From Ctenosaura bakeri (Eukaryota; Chordata; Lepidosauria; Squamata; Iguanidae), in assembly GCA_948474755.1 (NCBI GenBank), contig CAOLHI010000415.1, forward strand, positions 1 to 64,000: 64,000 nucleotides of DNA. Reading direction: 5' to 3'. Of the stretch, positions 1 through 10,739 are shown one piece after another. The position numbers were made by a program, and so were the translations under genes. The notes under the pieces are model-generated. The model did no database searches, was not told the DNA's origin, and was given only the letters and a program-made list of their open reading frames with translations. Within the stretch, counting starts at the first letter, position 1. Each line of letters begins with the position of its first letter.

Positions 1-102
1 TGGTGCCCGGGCCTGCAGTCACTCTCAGGAGAGTTTGGCAAAACAAATGTGCCTACTTACAAGATTTGATGGAGAGGAGCATGCATACATGTGCATATAC
101 AT

Positions 103-105
<3 letters not shown>

Positions 106-171
<66 letters not shown>

Positions 172-173
172 CA
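106..173. repeat. (CT)n-(CA)n compound microsatellite
   Basis: An uninterrupted CT tract (106-136) passes directly into a CA tract (to about 173) with a single G interruption at 165. Both parts are dinucleotide runs of about 15 or more units. The leucine/serine and threonine/histidine repeats predicted in overlapping frames are translations of this tract, not protein. Confidence 0.97.
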
Positions 174-371
174 GAGCCCTCATATCCAGACAACAGAATT
201 CTGCTCACTGCCTCTTCCAGGACACCATGACATTTTGTCTAACAGTTTTATCTTTACAGATTCTCTAAGGCAAAAGAAGAGAACCCCATGGACTAAGGGC
301 CATGCATAGCCACAAAGGTCATTTACTGGCCCCCGGAGACCCATGGCTTCCCACTTACTCCCCTCCCCAGA

Positions 372-630
372 TATTTGTTGTCAAGTTGACTTCAACTAAT
401 GGTAACCTTATGAATAAGAGATAACCAAGAACCTTGGTCATTCATAGCCCTGATCAGGTCTTTCAAACTTGCCATGACTTCCTCGATTGTCATTCCTTCT
501 GTAAATGCATTTTTTCTCTTTTCCTAGTGCCTTCCACTTCTCTTCTACTTTGCCAAGCATCATTGTCTCTTCCATGAGACACATAATCTCATGAAATGTC
601 CAAGTACAACAGCCTCAGACCAATCATCTA
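372..630 (-). mobile_element. BovB-type LINE 3' end / SINE-tail fragment
   Basis: Read on the minus strand, the stretch contains decayed versions of the words found at 4830-5010 and 9930-10080 (GGACATTTCATGAGAT, GCCAAGCATC reversed, TGAAGTCAACTTGACA). In the better copies these encode the terminal LINE peptide pattern SLQDLSRAV followed by WRPLI. RTE/BovB LINEs carry this kind of C-terminus and squamate SINEs borrow its tail. The assignment to BovB rests on remembered family similarity and needs a repeat-library search. Confidence 0.55.
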
Positions 631-1033
631 GCAAATCGGTGCAGGCCTGATCTACTCTTGGCCCCTTAGGTATATAGACATATTTATTTTAAGCAATGAT
701 GAGGGCAGAAGTTAAACATCTTGTTTATTAACTGAACTATGTAGTTTTGCTTGTTAATCACTCCAACCTAATAGTTCAGTTAGCAGGCAAAATGTTTGCT
801 CTCACAAATGAAAAGTGGTGATATATTAAAAATGGCATGTGTGTGTCCTTGCACCATGTTTCTCATAGTCCAAAGAAACAAACAGAGACAATTGCAGAGA
901 CACAATCGGCTGAACCATGTCAATTTTCAGCAGAAAGGTTAACACAGTGCAAAAGCTACATGAATGCAGACTTGCACTAGGCAAATGTGATGTAGGATCT
1001 CAACCAATCTCTGGTTTAGCCTTTAAGATCTTG
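631..1033. other. No recognised feature
   Basis: AT-rich unique-looking sequence. The only frame (917-1108) has no recognisable domain and runs into the CR1 element. No repeat signature was seen. Confidence 0.5.
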
Positions 1034-1850
1034 GAATTATGGAATCATAGAGTTAAAAGAGACCACGGGGCTATGCGGTCCAACCCTGTGCCATGTAGGA
1101 ACACATAGCAAAGCATTCCCAACAGATGTCCATCCAGCTTCTACTTAAAAACCTTCAAAGAAGGAGACTCTACCACACTCCACTGAGGCAACATATTCCA
1201 CTGCCAGACAGCTCTGACCATTGGGAAGTTCTTCCTGAGGTTCAAGTGGAATCTCCTTTCCTGCAGCTTGAATTCATTGCTCCTTGTCCTAGTCTCTGGA
1301 GCAGTGGAAAACAAGCCCACTCCCTCCTCGACATGACATCCCTTCAGATATTTAAACATGGCTATCATGTCCCCCCGTAACCTTCTCTTCTGCAGACCAA
1401 TCATACCCAGCTCTCCAAATCGCTCCTCATAGGGCTTCATGGCTTTCAGACCCTTCATCATTTTAGCCACCCTCTTCTGGACATGTTCCAGCTTGTCGAC
1501 AACCTTCTTGAATTGAGGTGCCCAGAACTGGACACAGTATTCCAGATGAGGTCTAACCAAAGCAGAATAGAGTGGTACCATTACCTCCCTTGATCTAGAC
1601 ATCCTACTTCTCGTGATGCAACCAAGAATCGCGTTGGTTTTCTTGGCTGCCACGTCACACTGCTGACTCATGTTCAGCTTGTGGTCCACCAAGACTCCAA
1701 GATCCTTTTCACAAGTACTGCTATCCAGCCACACATCCCCCATCCTATATTTGTGCATTCCATTTTTTTCTGCCTAAGTGTAGGACCTTACATTTCTCTC
1801 TGTTGAAATTCATTTTGTTAGCTTTGGCCCAGCTCTCCAATTTCCAATTT
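1034..1850 (-). mobile_element. CR1 LINE, 5'-truncated, ORF2 C-terminus and 3' end
   Basis: Minus-strand copy of a chicken-repeat-1 type non-LTR retrotransposon. The 3' end lies at about 1034, where GGAATCATAGAGTT is the reverse complement of the ATTCTATG-type tail. A 205-codon open frame (1141-1758) encodes the reverse-transcriptase C-terminal region with the family words DLGVLVDHKLNMSQQCD, LVRPHLEYCVQFW and MFKYLKGCHVEEG. The next block upstream (NREKCKVLHLG, within 1745-1957) is in another frame, so there is a frameshift near 1750-1770. The copy is 5'-truncated near 1850 where similarity stops. No intact catalytic RT core is present, so it is dead. Confidence 0.93.
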
Positions 1851-2880
1851 GAAAATTTCCTTCCAACTAGCAAGCTCAGCTCTTGCATAATTGAGTGTTT
1901 CTTCTTCATTATCCATAACTTTATTGGTACCACGTCTTGACTGAGATATCTGGGCATACACTAAGAAACAAAATTTGATTAAAAAGACCCCCTTTTAAGG
2001 TTATAGGCTACAAACTGTCAATTGTTGGTCTCCAAGTTCCCTCTCAGCTATGGCGTTGAGCTTCTGTGGCTTCACAGAATGTTCACGAATATCCCAACTG
2101 CTCAAAGTAAAGCTTCCATCAAACCATGATGAGACAGTCTGCATGTTGTCATGGAAACAGGTGTTCGGTAGGGTAAGAAGGAAAAGATTCCTATGGGGCT
2201 CAGAAGCAGAAAGAATGTGCAGCTTGGGAGAAAAGGGATGAAAAGAAATGACGGAACGTTGCCTTTCTTGTGAGATGCAAAACAACAGTACTTGGCCGAA
2301 AGTTTCAAGAAATGCAAATATTAAACAGTTCACAGCTGTCAAGCACATGCTTAGCCATGTTTTAAATAGCACCGGTCTCACAATAGCAATCAAATCCATG
2401 GGCAGCCTCATCAGCATTCATTGGGTGGGCACCCAAGGGCTAGCTGCTCTCTGTGCCATTCAATGTTTATTATTATATTGGTTGGTCACGGAGAATATTT
2501 GCAGCTGGGTGTGGGGAGACCCAGCTGTACCGCATTGTTTCTCAGTGCACACTGTTCAACCACCTGTCTTCAACTCAGCCTTCATGATCAGCCCTGTTCT
2601 GACCACAGAGTCTTTCTTCATGACCATGGAACTGATGGTGAAAAGATCCAGCTGTTTTTGCCAGAGCCCATGGGGCTGCCCAAAACCTCCCGATTCTAGA
2701 AAGTACTCAAACTAAAATGCACAAAATTTCCATATGACATCACAGGGTGGGGTTGTGGAAGAGAACCAGAAAGTCACGCAATAAGGGGCATAGTGAAATG
2801 GCATTGGCCCTGATCCTGCTTGCTTGCACCATGTGGATCTACCTTCACATATTTACATGGTAAATGTAAATACAATGTAG
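1851..2880. other. No recognised gene
   Basis: The overlapping frames at 2001-2715 on both strands have no recognisable family, biased composition or splice context, and look like chance frames. No repeat was recognised. Confidence 0.45.
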
Positions 2881-3352
2881 AATCCTAGAGAATCACAGAT
2901 GCAGAATTGTAGAGCTAGAAGAGACCACAAAGGTCACTGAGTTCAACCCCATTCTGCCATGCAGGAATTCACCATCAAAGCCTTCCCAACAGATGGCCAT
3001 TCAGACTCTATTTAAAAACCTCCAAAGAAGGAGACTCCACCACACTCCCAGGCAGCAGCGCATTCCACTGTCAAACTGCTCTTACCATCAGGAAGTTCTT
3101 CCTAATGTTTACATGGAATCTTTTTTCCTACAGTTTAAATCTATGGCTCCACATTGACCTAGTCCCCGGAGCAGCAGAAAACAGGTCTCTTCCATCTTCC
3201 ATATGATATCCCTTCAAATATTTAAACATAGCTACCACGTCACCTCTTAACCTTCTCCAGGCTAAACATACCAGGCTCCCTAAGCTGCTTCTCATAGGGC
3301 TTCATGGTTTCCAGGACATCTACCATTTTGGTTGCCCTCCTCTGGATACTTT
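2881..3352 (-). mobile_element. CR1 LINE 3' fragment, interrupted by a MITE
   Basis: Minus-strand CR1 3' end beginning with AATCCTAGAGAATCACAGA (tail side) and continuing through the family words TTCCCAACAGATGGCCAT and AAAACCTCCAAAGAAGGAGA. It stops at CTCTGGATAC where family-A MITE sequence begins at 3353. It is more diverged than the copy at 1034. From about 3043 rightwards it is nearly identical to 34743-35154. Confidence 0.9.
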
Positions 3353-3554
3353 GGCCATTTCCACCCTACATTGTTATAGTGCTATTATTCCACTTTCCAC
3401 CTCCTATGGGATCTTGGGGTTTGGAGTTTAGGGATGGGCCTTTAGGATTCTCAGCCAGAGAGCTCTTTGGCCTCAAGAAACTACAAACCCCAGAATTCCA
3501 CAGGAGGTTGAAAGTTGAGTAATAGCACCATAACAGTGTAGGGTGGAAATGGCC
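3353..3554. mobile_element. Family-A fold-back MITE (type 1, ~200 bp)
   Basis: Terminal inverted repeats are GGCCATTTCCACCCTACA and its complement ending GGAAATGGCC. The arms contain TTATAGTGCTATTATTCCAC and its reverse, and the middle carries TCAGCCAGAGAGCTCTTTGG. It is non-coding and non-autonomous. It lies at the truncation point of the CR1 fragment. A clean 3-bp target duplication is not visible here (TTT/TTC). Confidence 0.85.
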
Positions 3555-4829
3555 TTCCTCTCTGTTGTCTAGCGGCCGCCTCTCTGTCAGTGGAACGGTG
3601 ACCTTATCCAGGTCTTAATCCAAATTTTCAAGGTGCTGAAGCAAACAATAGCGTTTAGATCTTTATATTGTGTTTCAATCATTTTTTATTAAAAAAAATC
3701 TGTGTTGATTGTTTTTATCCCCCTTTGAGTGCCCTTTGGATGTATACACAGGGTATACAACAAATAAATGTTGGCATATGGCATTTAAAAACATGTTATA
3801 GTCACCACCAATCATCTGATGTTACATCAGGCTTCTGATGCAATGCAAACCAAAGCTGTTTTGAACACCAAGGGTGCTTTCTGCAGGAACAAACATGTTG
3901 GCCCATAGAAGTCTCATCTGCTTCAGTGTTGCCAGGTGTTCACAATAGCAACAAGGGACAGTAATTCATGGCATGCAAGGTTGACCATCAGGAATTAGCT
4001 ACTGAGTTGTGTTCCACCTAAATACCAAATGAGTGTACCAACTTCAGCTAGCCTAGCCATGTACTTTTCTGTACAATTAATAAGTTATCCACTGCATGAT
4101 GTATGTGCATCTAGTCCTTAGGAAGGAACCACACTAAAAACTGTAGGATTTTTTTGGCATCTTGTTCAGTCTATGTAAAAGGCATCTTTTATAAAAAGAA
4201 AAACTTGCCAGCAGTATAAAGGGCAATATTTCTGGCCCTCAAATAAGGACCAGAGAGCCAGAAAGCTTTTCTCTCACATTGCACAATGCCCCACTGTGAC
4301 TAGAGAAAAGATTTTCCTTAAGAGTGAAGATAAATCTTGCTGATGTGGAAAGGGAATTGCACCCTAAAAATATTCTCAAACTCACCTCTTGGCAATCGGA
4401 TTGTCCTCTGAGAAGGTGACCCCTTACAAATATAATTCAGCAACCCAGAATATTTTGAGAAGATGTCTGCCCAAGCATAAATTGGTCAGAGAGGGTGACC
4501 TTGGAATGACACCACCTTGAATGCCAATCAATGAGAGCACGGGTGTCTAATTATGTGTCCAAAGAACTGGCATTCAAAGCAAGGCAGATTAATTGAAAGT
4601 GATACTTTCTTTTTGTTAAAGGGAGGACTTTGGATGAAAATGTCCTATGAAGAGAGTATTTACATTACAACCGCATTGAGAGAAGGGGCAAACTGGGCCC
4701 AACTCTACATAGGCTGAGTTCACCCCAAGCGGTCTCCCAAATGCCTCCATCTTTGCTGGAGTCCTTCCCAAAATGGCAACTGCAAGTGATGTGAAAATAG
4801 AGGTTCTAAGGGATGCTAGGACATGATTC
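3555..4829. other. No recognised feature
   Basis: Low-repeat, AT-rich sequence. The minus frame 4616-4843 shows no known domain. Nothing else supportable was seen. Confidence 0.45.
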
Positions 4830-5010
4830 ACTAGAAAAGGCAATAATGCTTGGCAAAGTAGCAGCAGGAAAAGAGGAAGATAGCATTACAAATGGGTAGA
4901 CTCACAGCATTACAAATGGCCTGAGTTTGCAAGACCTGAGCAGGGCTGTTGATGAAAGGGTGACTCATTCACGTGGCTGCCACAAGTCAAAGTTGACTTG
5001 ACAGCAGTTA
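4830..5010 (+). mobile_element. BovB-type LINE 3' fragment
   Basis: The plus strand reads KAIMLGKV-like codons (from AAGGCAATAATGCTTGGCAA), then CCTGAGTTTGCAAGACCTGA and GAGCAGGGCTGTTGATGA, then the tail CAAGTCAAAGTTGACTTGAC ending in CAACAACAG. These match the C-terminal end and 3' tail pattern of the copy at 9930. The family assignment is from memory. Confidence 0.6.
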
Positions 5011-5729
5011 AGGTCAACAACAGCAAATGCTCCTCCTGTTCTGGCCCTTCCACAGAGAAAAAAAGTTTACTCTCTTTTTTTCCCATGGCACGCAACCAAC
5101 CATGTCACAATCCATCAATCCCATCTGTATACCTTTGCATCCCTCTCCTGCATCTCTAGAGTGAAGTTAAGGTAACAAAATAAAACTTTGATTCTCCCAC
5201 AGGGATGGCATTTGGCATCCAACGGGGTGAGGACAGGGGCTGCATCCTCTATAAGGGCAGAATGTTGTGTTAATATCAATCTTGGCAAAACAGTACTTAA
5301 TCAGATAAGCCCTCTTGGATTATCTGCATCTATCACCGCTTCCTAGAAGGTCATTAATCGCCAGCTAATGCCTGGCACCTTTAACTCTTATCCTTTACAT
5401 ATGCTGCTGCCATTTGACTCAGCAGAGCATCTTGGGATCAAGGACATCAACCAAAAGGCAGCTTCCTCTCTGCTTGTTGGGTCTTTTCCCCCTTTACGAG
5501 TGAATGCAGGTGTTCATACTGCATCACTATAGCACTTTGATAATGACTTTTGGTATCATGGATTCATCCTATGGAATCCTGTCTTTTATAGTTCAGGAAG
5601 GAGTATTCTAAGTACTTCACAGGACTGCAGATCCTGTGAGTCTAAAGGTCAGAAATAAGGCAGTTAAAGTGGCATCCAGGTGTTCTAACGGTGCCGTATG
5701 GAGGCACTCCAGATCAATAACTTCAGTTG
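5011..5729. other. Low-repeat stretch; candidate conserved non-coding DNA at 5270-5450
   Basis: No transposon was recognised. The part at about 5270-5450 is rich in compact transcription-factor-like words, including AATCAGATAAGC, GGTCATTAATCGCC and a MARE/AP-1-like TTTGACTCAGCAGA. That is suggestive of an intronic enhancer, but only cross-species alignment could show it. Confidence 0.25.
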
Positions 5730-5830
5730 CAGAAGTGTTGTCATGTTAGTCTGTTGCAGTAAAAGACAAAGAAGAGGCTCACAGCAACTTACATACTAAC
5801 AGACTTGGTGCATCAGAAACTTTTATGGCA
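5730..5830 (-). repeat. Decayed interspersed DNA repeat
   Basis: Contains GTCATGTTAGTCTGTTGCAG and a degraded CTCACAGCAACTTACATACT, words of a widespread reptile repeat in which a TTAGTCTGTTGCAG end faces a GATGAAG end. It may be related to family G at 29930 and 62395. The copy is old and its boundaries are uncertain. Confidence 0.4.
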
Positions 5831-6229
5831 AAGGTGGACAACCTGTGGTCCACAGAATAATTTCCAGCACCCTCCCCATAAAAACACTTCACATCTCTAG
5901 CAGGAGTGGTGCAGCAGCCCCCTGAATGGGAAAAAAAAAAGTGCTTAGATTGTTCCTTGTCTTTTTTTCAGATTTCACCAGATATTCCCTATATGCCTCC
6001 AAGCTTCTCTCCACAACCTTAAGGACTAGAAACTCTTGAGTTCTGAAGCAAACATTGAGTACAAAAAAATGCTAAACTCTGAGAGAGATAGCTAAAGTTT
6101 CAGATTCAAAGACAGGTGCCTCATGGACATCTCTGGGTCAAAATTAATTTCATTTCAAAAGTGAAGGAAAAAGAGAAAGGAACAAGAAATAGGGGTTCTG
6201 CTCTTTGCTGATGTCACTCCTGAAGGAAA

Positions 6230-6540
6230 CAGCAAGCAATTTTAGCAATGTTCTTCTGGCTGCAAGAAAGTCTTTTGAAAACGGTACAGCCTTTGAAAAG
6301 TCACAACAAAACGACAGTTTCGTTGTTCAGGACTTATTCTGTGCAAAATTTGCCCACGGTATTTTGGTGCAGAAAAATCATTTTCTGCATAGAAATATTA
6401 TTTTTGTGCAGAAAATTCTGTTTCCTGTGGAAAAGAAAGCCTATGTGTTGTGTACAAAAAAACAAAACAAACAAACAAACAAAAACTTAGTGAGAATTCC
6501 ACATGAAAAGAAACACTAATCTGAAAATACTTGTAAAAAT
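6230..6540 (+). repeat. Family F repeat with ~21-bp internal periodicity
   Basis: Words of the form GTGCAGAAAAATCATTTTCT, GCATAGAAATATTATTTTT and GTGCAGAAAATTCTGTTTCC follow one another at roughly 20-22 bp between 6350 and 6440. They are flanked by TCTTTTGAAAACGGTACAGC on the left. The same words recur at 16795-17160, 27095-27230 and weakly at 44150-44230. No coding function is apparent; frames across it are repeat translations. Confidence 0.55.
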
Positions 6541-7289
6541 TCATTGATGGCTGTGGAAACTGGACAGAGCAGAGCACAGGCAAAAGGGAATGGGATACAG
6601 TGTGATTTCCCCACTCCTAACAGGAAGGCAGTCTAAGCCAATGTGTCAGGTTCGCTGTGCATCAAAGAGATAAAATGCAAAAGCCCAGAAGTGTGTGAGA
6701 TTGCGGAAGGAGGAGGTAACACTGCAAAGATCCCTTCTCTTGCCCCCAACCTGTGACCCAGATTTGAAGAAAGAGACGGAGAGATGCATTTCCGGTGGGA
6801 GTGTTGCTATCCCCTGGAGTAATGGAGAGTATAATGCAGTATTTCCTCCTTTCCTCTCCATTTCACATCAATTCTTGGCCAGCATCCCGTAGGTGACATA
6901 AGCAGGCATATGTTGTGTTACACATATGGAGTGTGTCTTTTTTTTTTTTTTTGGACAACGCAGAAAGCCTGTAACCAGCTGACGATGGTGGGAGAGGAGT
7001 TCTCTGCATAGAACCATTGCAGATATACAATACTGTATACACACTGGAGTACTGTGTCAATGTTCCTTCCACATTGTGTACTTCTTCTGTAAATTGTGCA
7101 ATGATGTGCTACTATTTCTCGTACATGGTATTCAGTACAATGACTGTAATGCTAGTGCAGTGGAACTCTGCTAGCAGACATTTATACGATGCAGTTATTA
7201 CACTGTATTTGCCCTGCACTTTCCACACTAGGAATGCAGTTCTTTACTAATTTTCTTCTCAAAGCAAGCGATGAATAATTTTAACCCTT
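6541..7289. other. No recognised feature
   Basis: Unique-looking sequence with a T16 run near 6940. Small frames here have no recognisable product. Confidence 0.4.
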
Positions 7290-7381
7290 TTCCTACTATT
7301 GCAATAAAGTCCTCAAAACCAAGGCAGTTCTTTGAAGCCAATTCACAATTCAGGACCTATCCTATGCAATATATGCATATA
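7290..7381 (+). repeat. Family F fragment
   Basis: Shares the words CAGTTCTTTGAAGCCAATTC and TTCAGGACCTATCCTATGCA with the head of the 6230 copy (TTCAGGACTTATTCTGTGCA). It lacks the 21-bp repeated section and is cut off by the family-A MITE at 7382. Confidence 0.4.
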
Positions 7382-7528
7382 GGCCATTTCCACACTAGAC
7401 AGTTATAATGCTATTATTCCACTTTCAACATCCTATGGAATCCTGGGGTTTGCACTGCAAACCCCAGGATTCCATAGGATGTTGAAAGTGGAATAATAGC
7501 ACTATAACAGTCTAGTGCAGAAATGGCC
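7382..7528. mobile_element. Family-A MITE, short near-perfect hairpin (147 bp)
   Basis: Ends are GGCCATTTCCACACTAGACA and the matching AGAAATGGCC. The interior collapses to an almost loopless palindrome: about 36 bp on each side, from CCACTTTCAACATCC to GGGGTTTGCA, match exactly around the centre near 7457. This short form lacks the CAGCCAGAGAGCTC loop of type 1. Apart from a few changes near the ends, the entire element can fold as one hairpin. Confidence 0.9.
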
Positions 7529-7734
7529 AAAGTTTTTGAGCAGAAAACAGCATTTTATATTATAACTAACTCATGTGTAAACCACTCACAGGATGATAGT
7601 CAGTGATGTGAAAGAAACTGATCTCTCCATCTTGGTAAAGAGCCATGTTAGGGTGTAATGGACAGGCAGAAAAGCCAACAGACTGGAAGTGCAAAAGAAC
7701 AGTTTAATGCAACCTTGCCTGGCCTGTTGTCTTC

Positions 7735-7855
7735 CAGATGGCTATTCCGATCATTCCCAACCCCTAGAGCTGTGCTGGCTGGGGATGATGGGAGCTTTAG
7801 TCCAAGAACACCTAGAACACGATGTTCCCAGGAATCCCAGCCCTGTGAGTAATAT
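7735..7855. mobile_element. hAT-like fold-back repeat fragment
   Basis: Contains GCTGGCTGGGGATGATGGGA flanked by inverted TCCAGATG-like words. This is a hallmark arrangement of a widespread reptile non-autonomous DNA repeat that also occurs here near 10606, 35478, 48265, 49400, 57893 and 61660. The copy is decayed and has no visible target duplication. Confidence 0.4.
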
Positions 7856-7910
7856 TAGGCCAGTTACCTCTGCAGCACAGACACCATGGCACTCCCAATG
7901 CTGGTTTGGA

Positions 7911-8048
7911 ACTCAGTCAAATATGTTATAATGCTATTATTCCACTTTCAACATCCTATGGAATCCTGGGGTTTGCACTGCAAACCCTAGGATTCCATAG
8001 GATGTTGAAAATGGAATAATGGCATTCCTTTGACTCAGTCAAATATGT
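7911..8048. mobile_element. TIR-less family-A hairpin core with 16-bp flanking duplication
   Basis: The 106-bp insert 7927-8032 copies the core of the short MITE at 7382-7528, from TATAATGCTATT to GGAATAATGGCA. It lacks both terminal GGCCATTTCC ends. It is bracketed by perfect 16-bp direct repeats ACTCAGTCAAATATGT at 7911-7926 and 8033-8048. It lies about 400 bp from its likely template. Confidence 0.88.
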
Positions 8049-9929
8049 GGCACGGAGAACTTCTCATTCATGGTCAGCCCCGGTGACAACTGAGGCAGCC
8101 CCTGAATGGAAGAGACGCCAGCTGCTTTAAGAAGAAAGGGTTGAAAAAGAAGAGCTGAAATGTCCACGGCAGCATGCAAGTCTTTTCCTTACAGGTCTTG
8201 CAAAGCAGTCAGGCCCTGGGAGAAGCTCAGCACTATCCCAATAACTGGAAAATTCTCAAAAGAAGGAATTCTCAGGGTAATGTTACATAATGCCATTCTG
8301 ATGAATTACTCTTGTTCCACTAATCCTCTTAACGGGCTCTCGTGGAAGCTGCCACCAGCCGGAGAGGGGAGAATGGGTGTTTCCAGATGATTTTGCTCTC
8401 CCAATTCAGCTTTCTCACTTCATTGCCAGCTCTCACATTTGAAACCGTGCTTTAAAATCTGATGGGTGTGCATGTTTGTGCGTTGGGGGGGGAGCTGAAG
8501 GGAGAAGGTTTGTGTGCAAATCACCCTCCCAGCTGGACAGAAATAAAAGCGGTTTTGTAATGCCCTGTCTCTTCTTTCAACAATTTTACCTCCTTATGTA
8601 AACCCATAAGCTGTCATTAGTCTCCATAAAAGCCCAGAATGCAAGACAAATAGGATCAAATGTTCATTTTACGGCTACACCCCATTGATAACACATATAT
8701 TTGTCATTCCTATCTAGCCTGTCGTATTGATAGGGAATGGAAACATAAGATGGTGGTCTGGACTCATTTCTTTTTTTCCTGTTCAACGATGGGGTTTTAA
8801 CAACCTTTTTCTCCAAATGTATTCTGTGAGTTATACAGAATATTTTGAACATCTGTTTAAGATAGGGTGGGCAAAGGGCGTCCCTTGGGACTCCTCCAAG
8901 GTCAGTGGATGAGGGCAATTTTTCCATGATTTGAGGTCCTCAAAATAGACCTTTTTAGGTCCAGGACAGGGCTTTTCAAAACAGGAAGGAACTTTCTGGG
9001 CCTTAAATGACCTGGGGAACAATGTGGCAAAATTTTCCCCTGCACCATCTAGAGTGCACTGGGGCATTGGCTGGCAAAATCTTGCTAGAAGCCAAAAATG
9101 ATCCAATTGAGGCTATCATATTTTAGACACATTAAACCAACACTCCCTAACCTTTTTTTTTCACTTGAGTACCCCATTTCTATAAGTTGTATCCCCAACT
9201 GCTCCACGGTTACATCCTTTCTTTGAGGAGAAAAAGCCACACCAGAAAGCTTCTGTAGGTTCTGAGGAGACAACCCCAGACCTATGGAAGAAAAGGTCAA
9301 CCTGCCTGGGCCTCTCCCATCCCACTGTGCCCCATTCCCCCTGGACCCTCCATGCAGCCTCAGGATCTGGTTTGCTCCCAGCTGAAGGCACTGGGAGAAG
9401 CGGTTGGTGCTCTGCATCTCTTCTTCAGATGGATTTGGGGTGGAACTGGATGTCTCCATTGGATGTGTCTCTCCTTGTGGAGAGGGACACAAGGAAGAGG
9501 GAGAAGTGAGCCCTAGAAGCCAGCTGGTGTGGGCAGAGCTAGGGTTGCGGCAACTTGAACAGAAGGCTGTGTGTGTGTATGTGTGTTTGAGAAAGACTCG
9601 TTTAAAAAAAAGTTTGTGGGCCAATGACAGTCAGAAGTTCAGCTTGTGCATCACTTTTCTATTGATCTCTTCGATTCCCCCCTCTTCCTTAAGGTTTCAG
9701 GACAAGAATGCCAACATGGTGGGCACTCAAGAGCCACATCAAGTTGTGATGTCCTCTGAGAACAGTTTATACTTTACATTTTTATCTGCCATTGTTCAGT
9801 TTTTTTGGCATACCCCTAAATGTCCTTGTTCATACCCCTGGGGTATCCCAGCTTGGGATCCATGGCATTAGAAGATGACATGACACATGGAAATACAATG
9901 ATGCTTGAACGAATGCAACGTAGTAAGAA
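8049..9929. other. No recognised feature
   Basis: Mostly unique-looking. There are G-runs (8485-8492) and a TG-rich tract near 9570. The overlapping frames at 9085-9871 have no domain I recognise and occupy both strands equally, as chance frames do. Confidence 0.4.
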
Positions 9930-10080
9930 AAAAGGAAATACATGCTCCAGGTGGACTGATTTAGCCAAGGAAGCCATAGCTGACCTGAGTTTGCAAGACC
10001 TGAGTAGGGCTGTTAATAAGGTCTCCTGGAGGCCTCTCATTTAAAGGGTTGCCCTAAGTCAAAACTAATTGGATGATAAC
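9930..10080 (+). mobile_element. BovB-type LINE C-terminal and tail fragment
   Basis: The open frame ending at 10044 contains LSLQDLSRAVNKVSWRPLI, preceded by RWTDLAKEAI. This is the terminal peptide pattern of RTE/BovB-like endonuclease-RT proteins. The nucleotide tail then degrades into GGGTTGCCCTAAGTCAAAAC. It is the clearest coding copy of this tail in the window and shows how the fragments at 372, 4830, 21275 and 47400 are related. Confidence 0.65.
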
Positions 10081-10089
10081 CAAATTGTG

Positions 10090-10330
10090 GAAAATCTCCC
10101 CCTGAGGGTACTTAAGGTCCCTTTCCTAACTACAGAAAACATAGTACTATGGTTTCACTTTAGTTGCCATGGCTGTATCCTAGGGAATTCTGGGATTTGT
10201 AGACTGCTCAGGCACATGACTCTCTGGCTGAGAATGCTAGATACTCCAGCAAACTACAAATCCCAAGATTCCGTAGAACATAACCGTGACAGCTAAAGCG
10301 ATAATTGCGTAGTGTGAAAAAGAGCTGAAT
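10090..10330. mobile_element. Family B old fold-back MITE
   Basis: An imperfect inverted repeat. The left half has GGGAATTCTGGGATTTGTAG and the right half CTACAAATCCCAAGATTCCG, with a TCTCTGGCTGAGAATGCTAG middle. The core words resemble family A, but the terminal sequences differ and the copy is much more diverged. It could be an ancestor or cousin of family A. Confidence 0.5.
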
Positions 10331-10605
10331 TGTATGTATTGTTTCAGGTTCTCAGTTAAACCCATTTTATTTGCCTAAGCTATTAATGAAGATAAAAATA
10401 GATTTTAACATTGCTTTTCAGATTTTGTTATGCTGTGCATGGACAGCATAATTATATAACTTAGTCACTAAGTGATGCTAGGCTTAATTTTATCACAATG
10501 ATGTTAGGAGCTTCCTGATGCAGTTGTGTTCCCCTTTTACAGAGACAAAAAAAAATATTTTTGTCTAAAATCTTGTCTCCCTTGGCTCTTGAAGCCAACC
10601 TGCCA

Positions 10606-10735
10606 CAAGCATACCTTCCAGATGAGTTGGACCACAAGTCCCATCATCCCAAGCTATCACACCCATGTCAAATGGTGAGGATGGGAAAAGCAGTCCAACA
10701 CATTTGGAGGGCTCTAGGTTGAAGAGAACTATACT
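10606..10735. mobile_element. hAT-like fold-back repeat fragment
   Basis: GACCACAAGTCCCATCATCC on the left faces ATTTGGAGGGCTCTAGGTTG on the right, with AATGGTGAGGATGGG between. This is the same repeat type as at 7735. Confidence 0.45.
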
Positions 10736-10739
10736 TTCA

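Noticed and set aside
1141..1758. 205-codon minus frame as a host gene
   Set aside because: Its words are those of the CR1 reverse-transcriptase C-terminus and it is preceded by a frameshift; annotated as a dead LINE.
3304..3522. Frames sharing MVSRTSTILVALLWILWPFP at 3304 and 34997, as a duplicated membrane peptide
   Set aside because: The shared peptide is the translation of the CR1-MITE junction, not a conserved protein.
9085..9871. 179- and 155-codon frames as a spliced gene
   Set aside because: They overlap on opposite strands, show no domain, and no convincing splice sites with coding flanks were seen.
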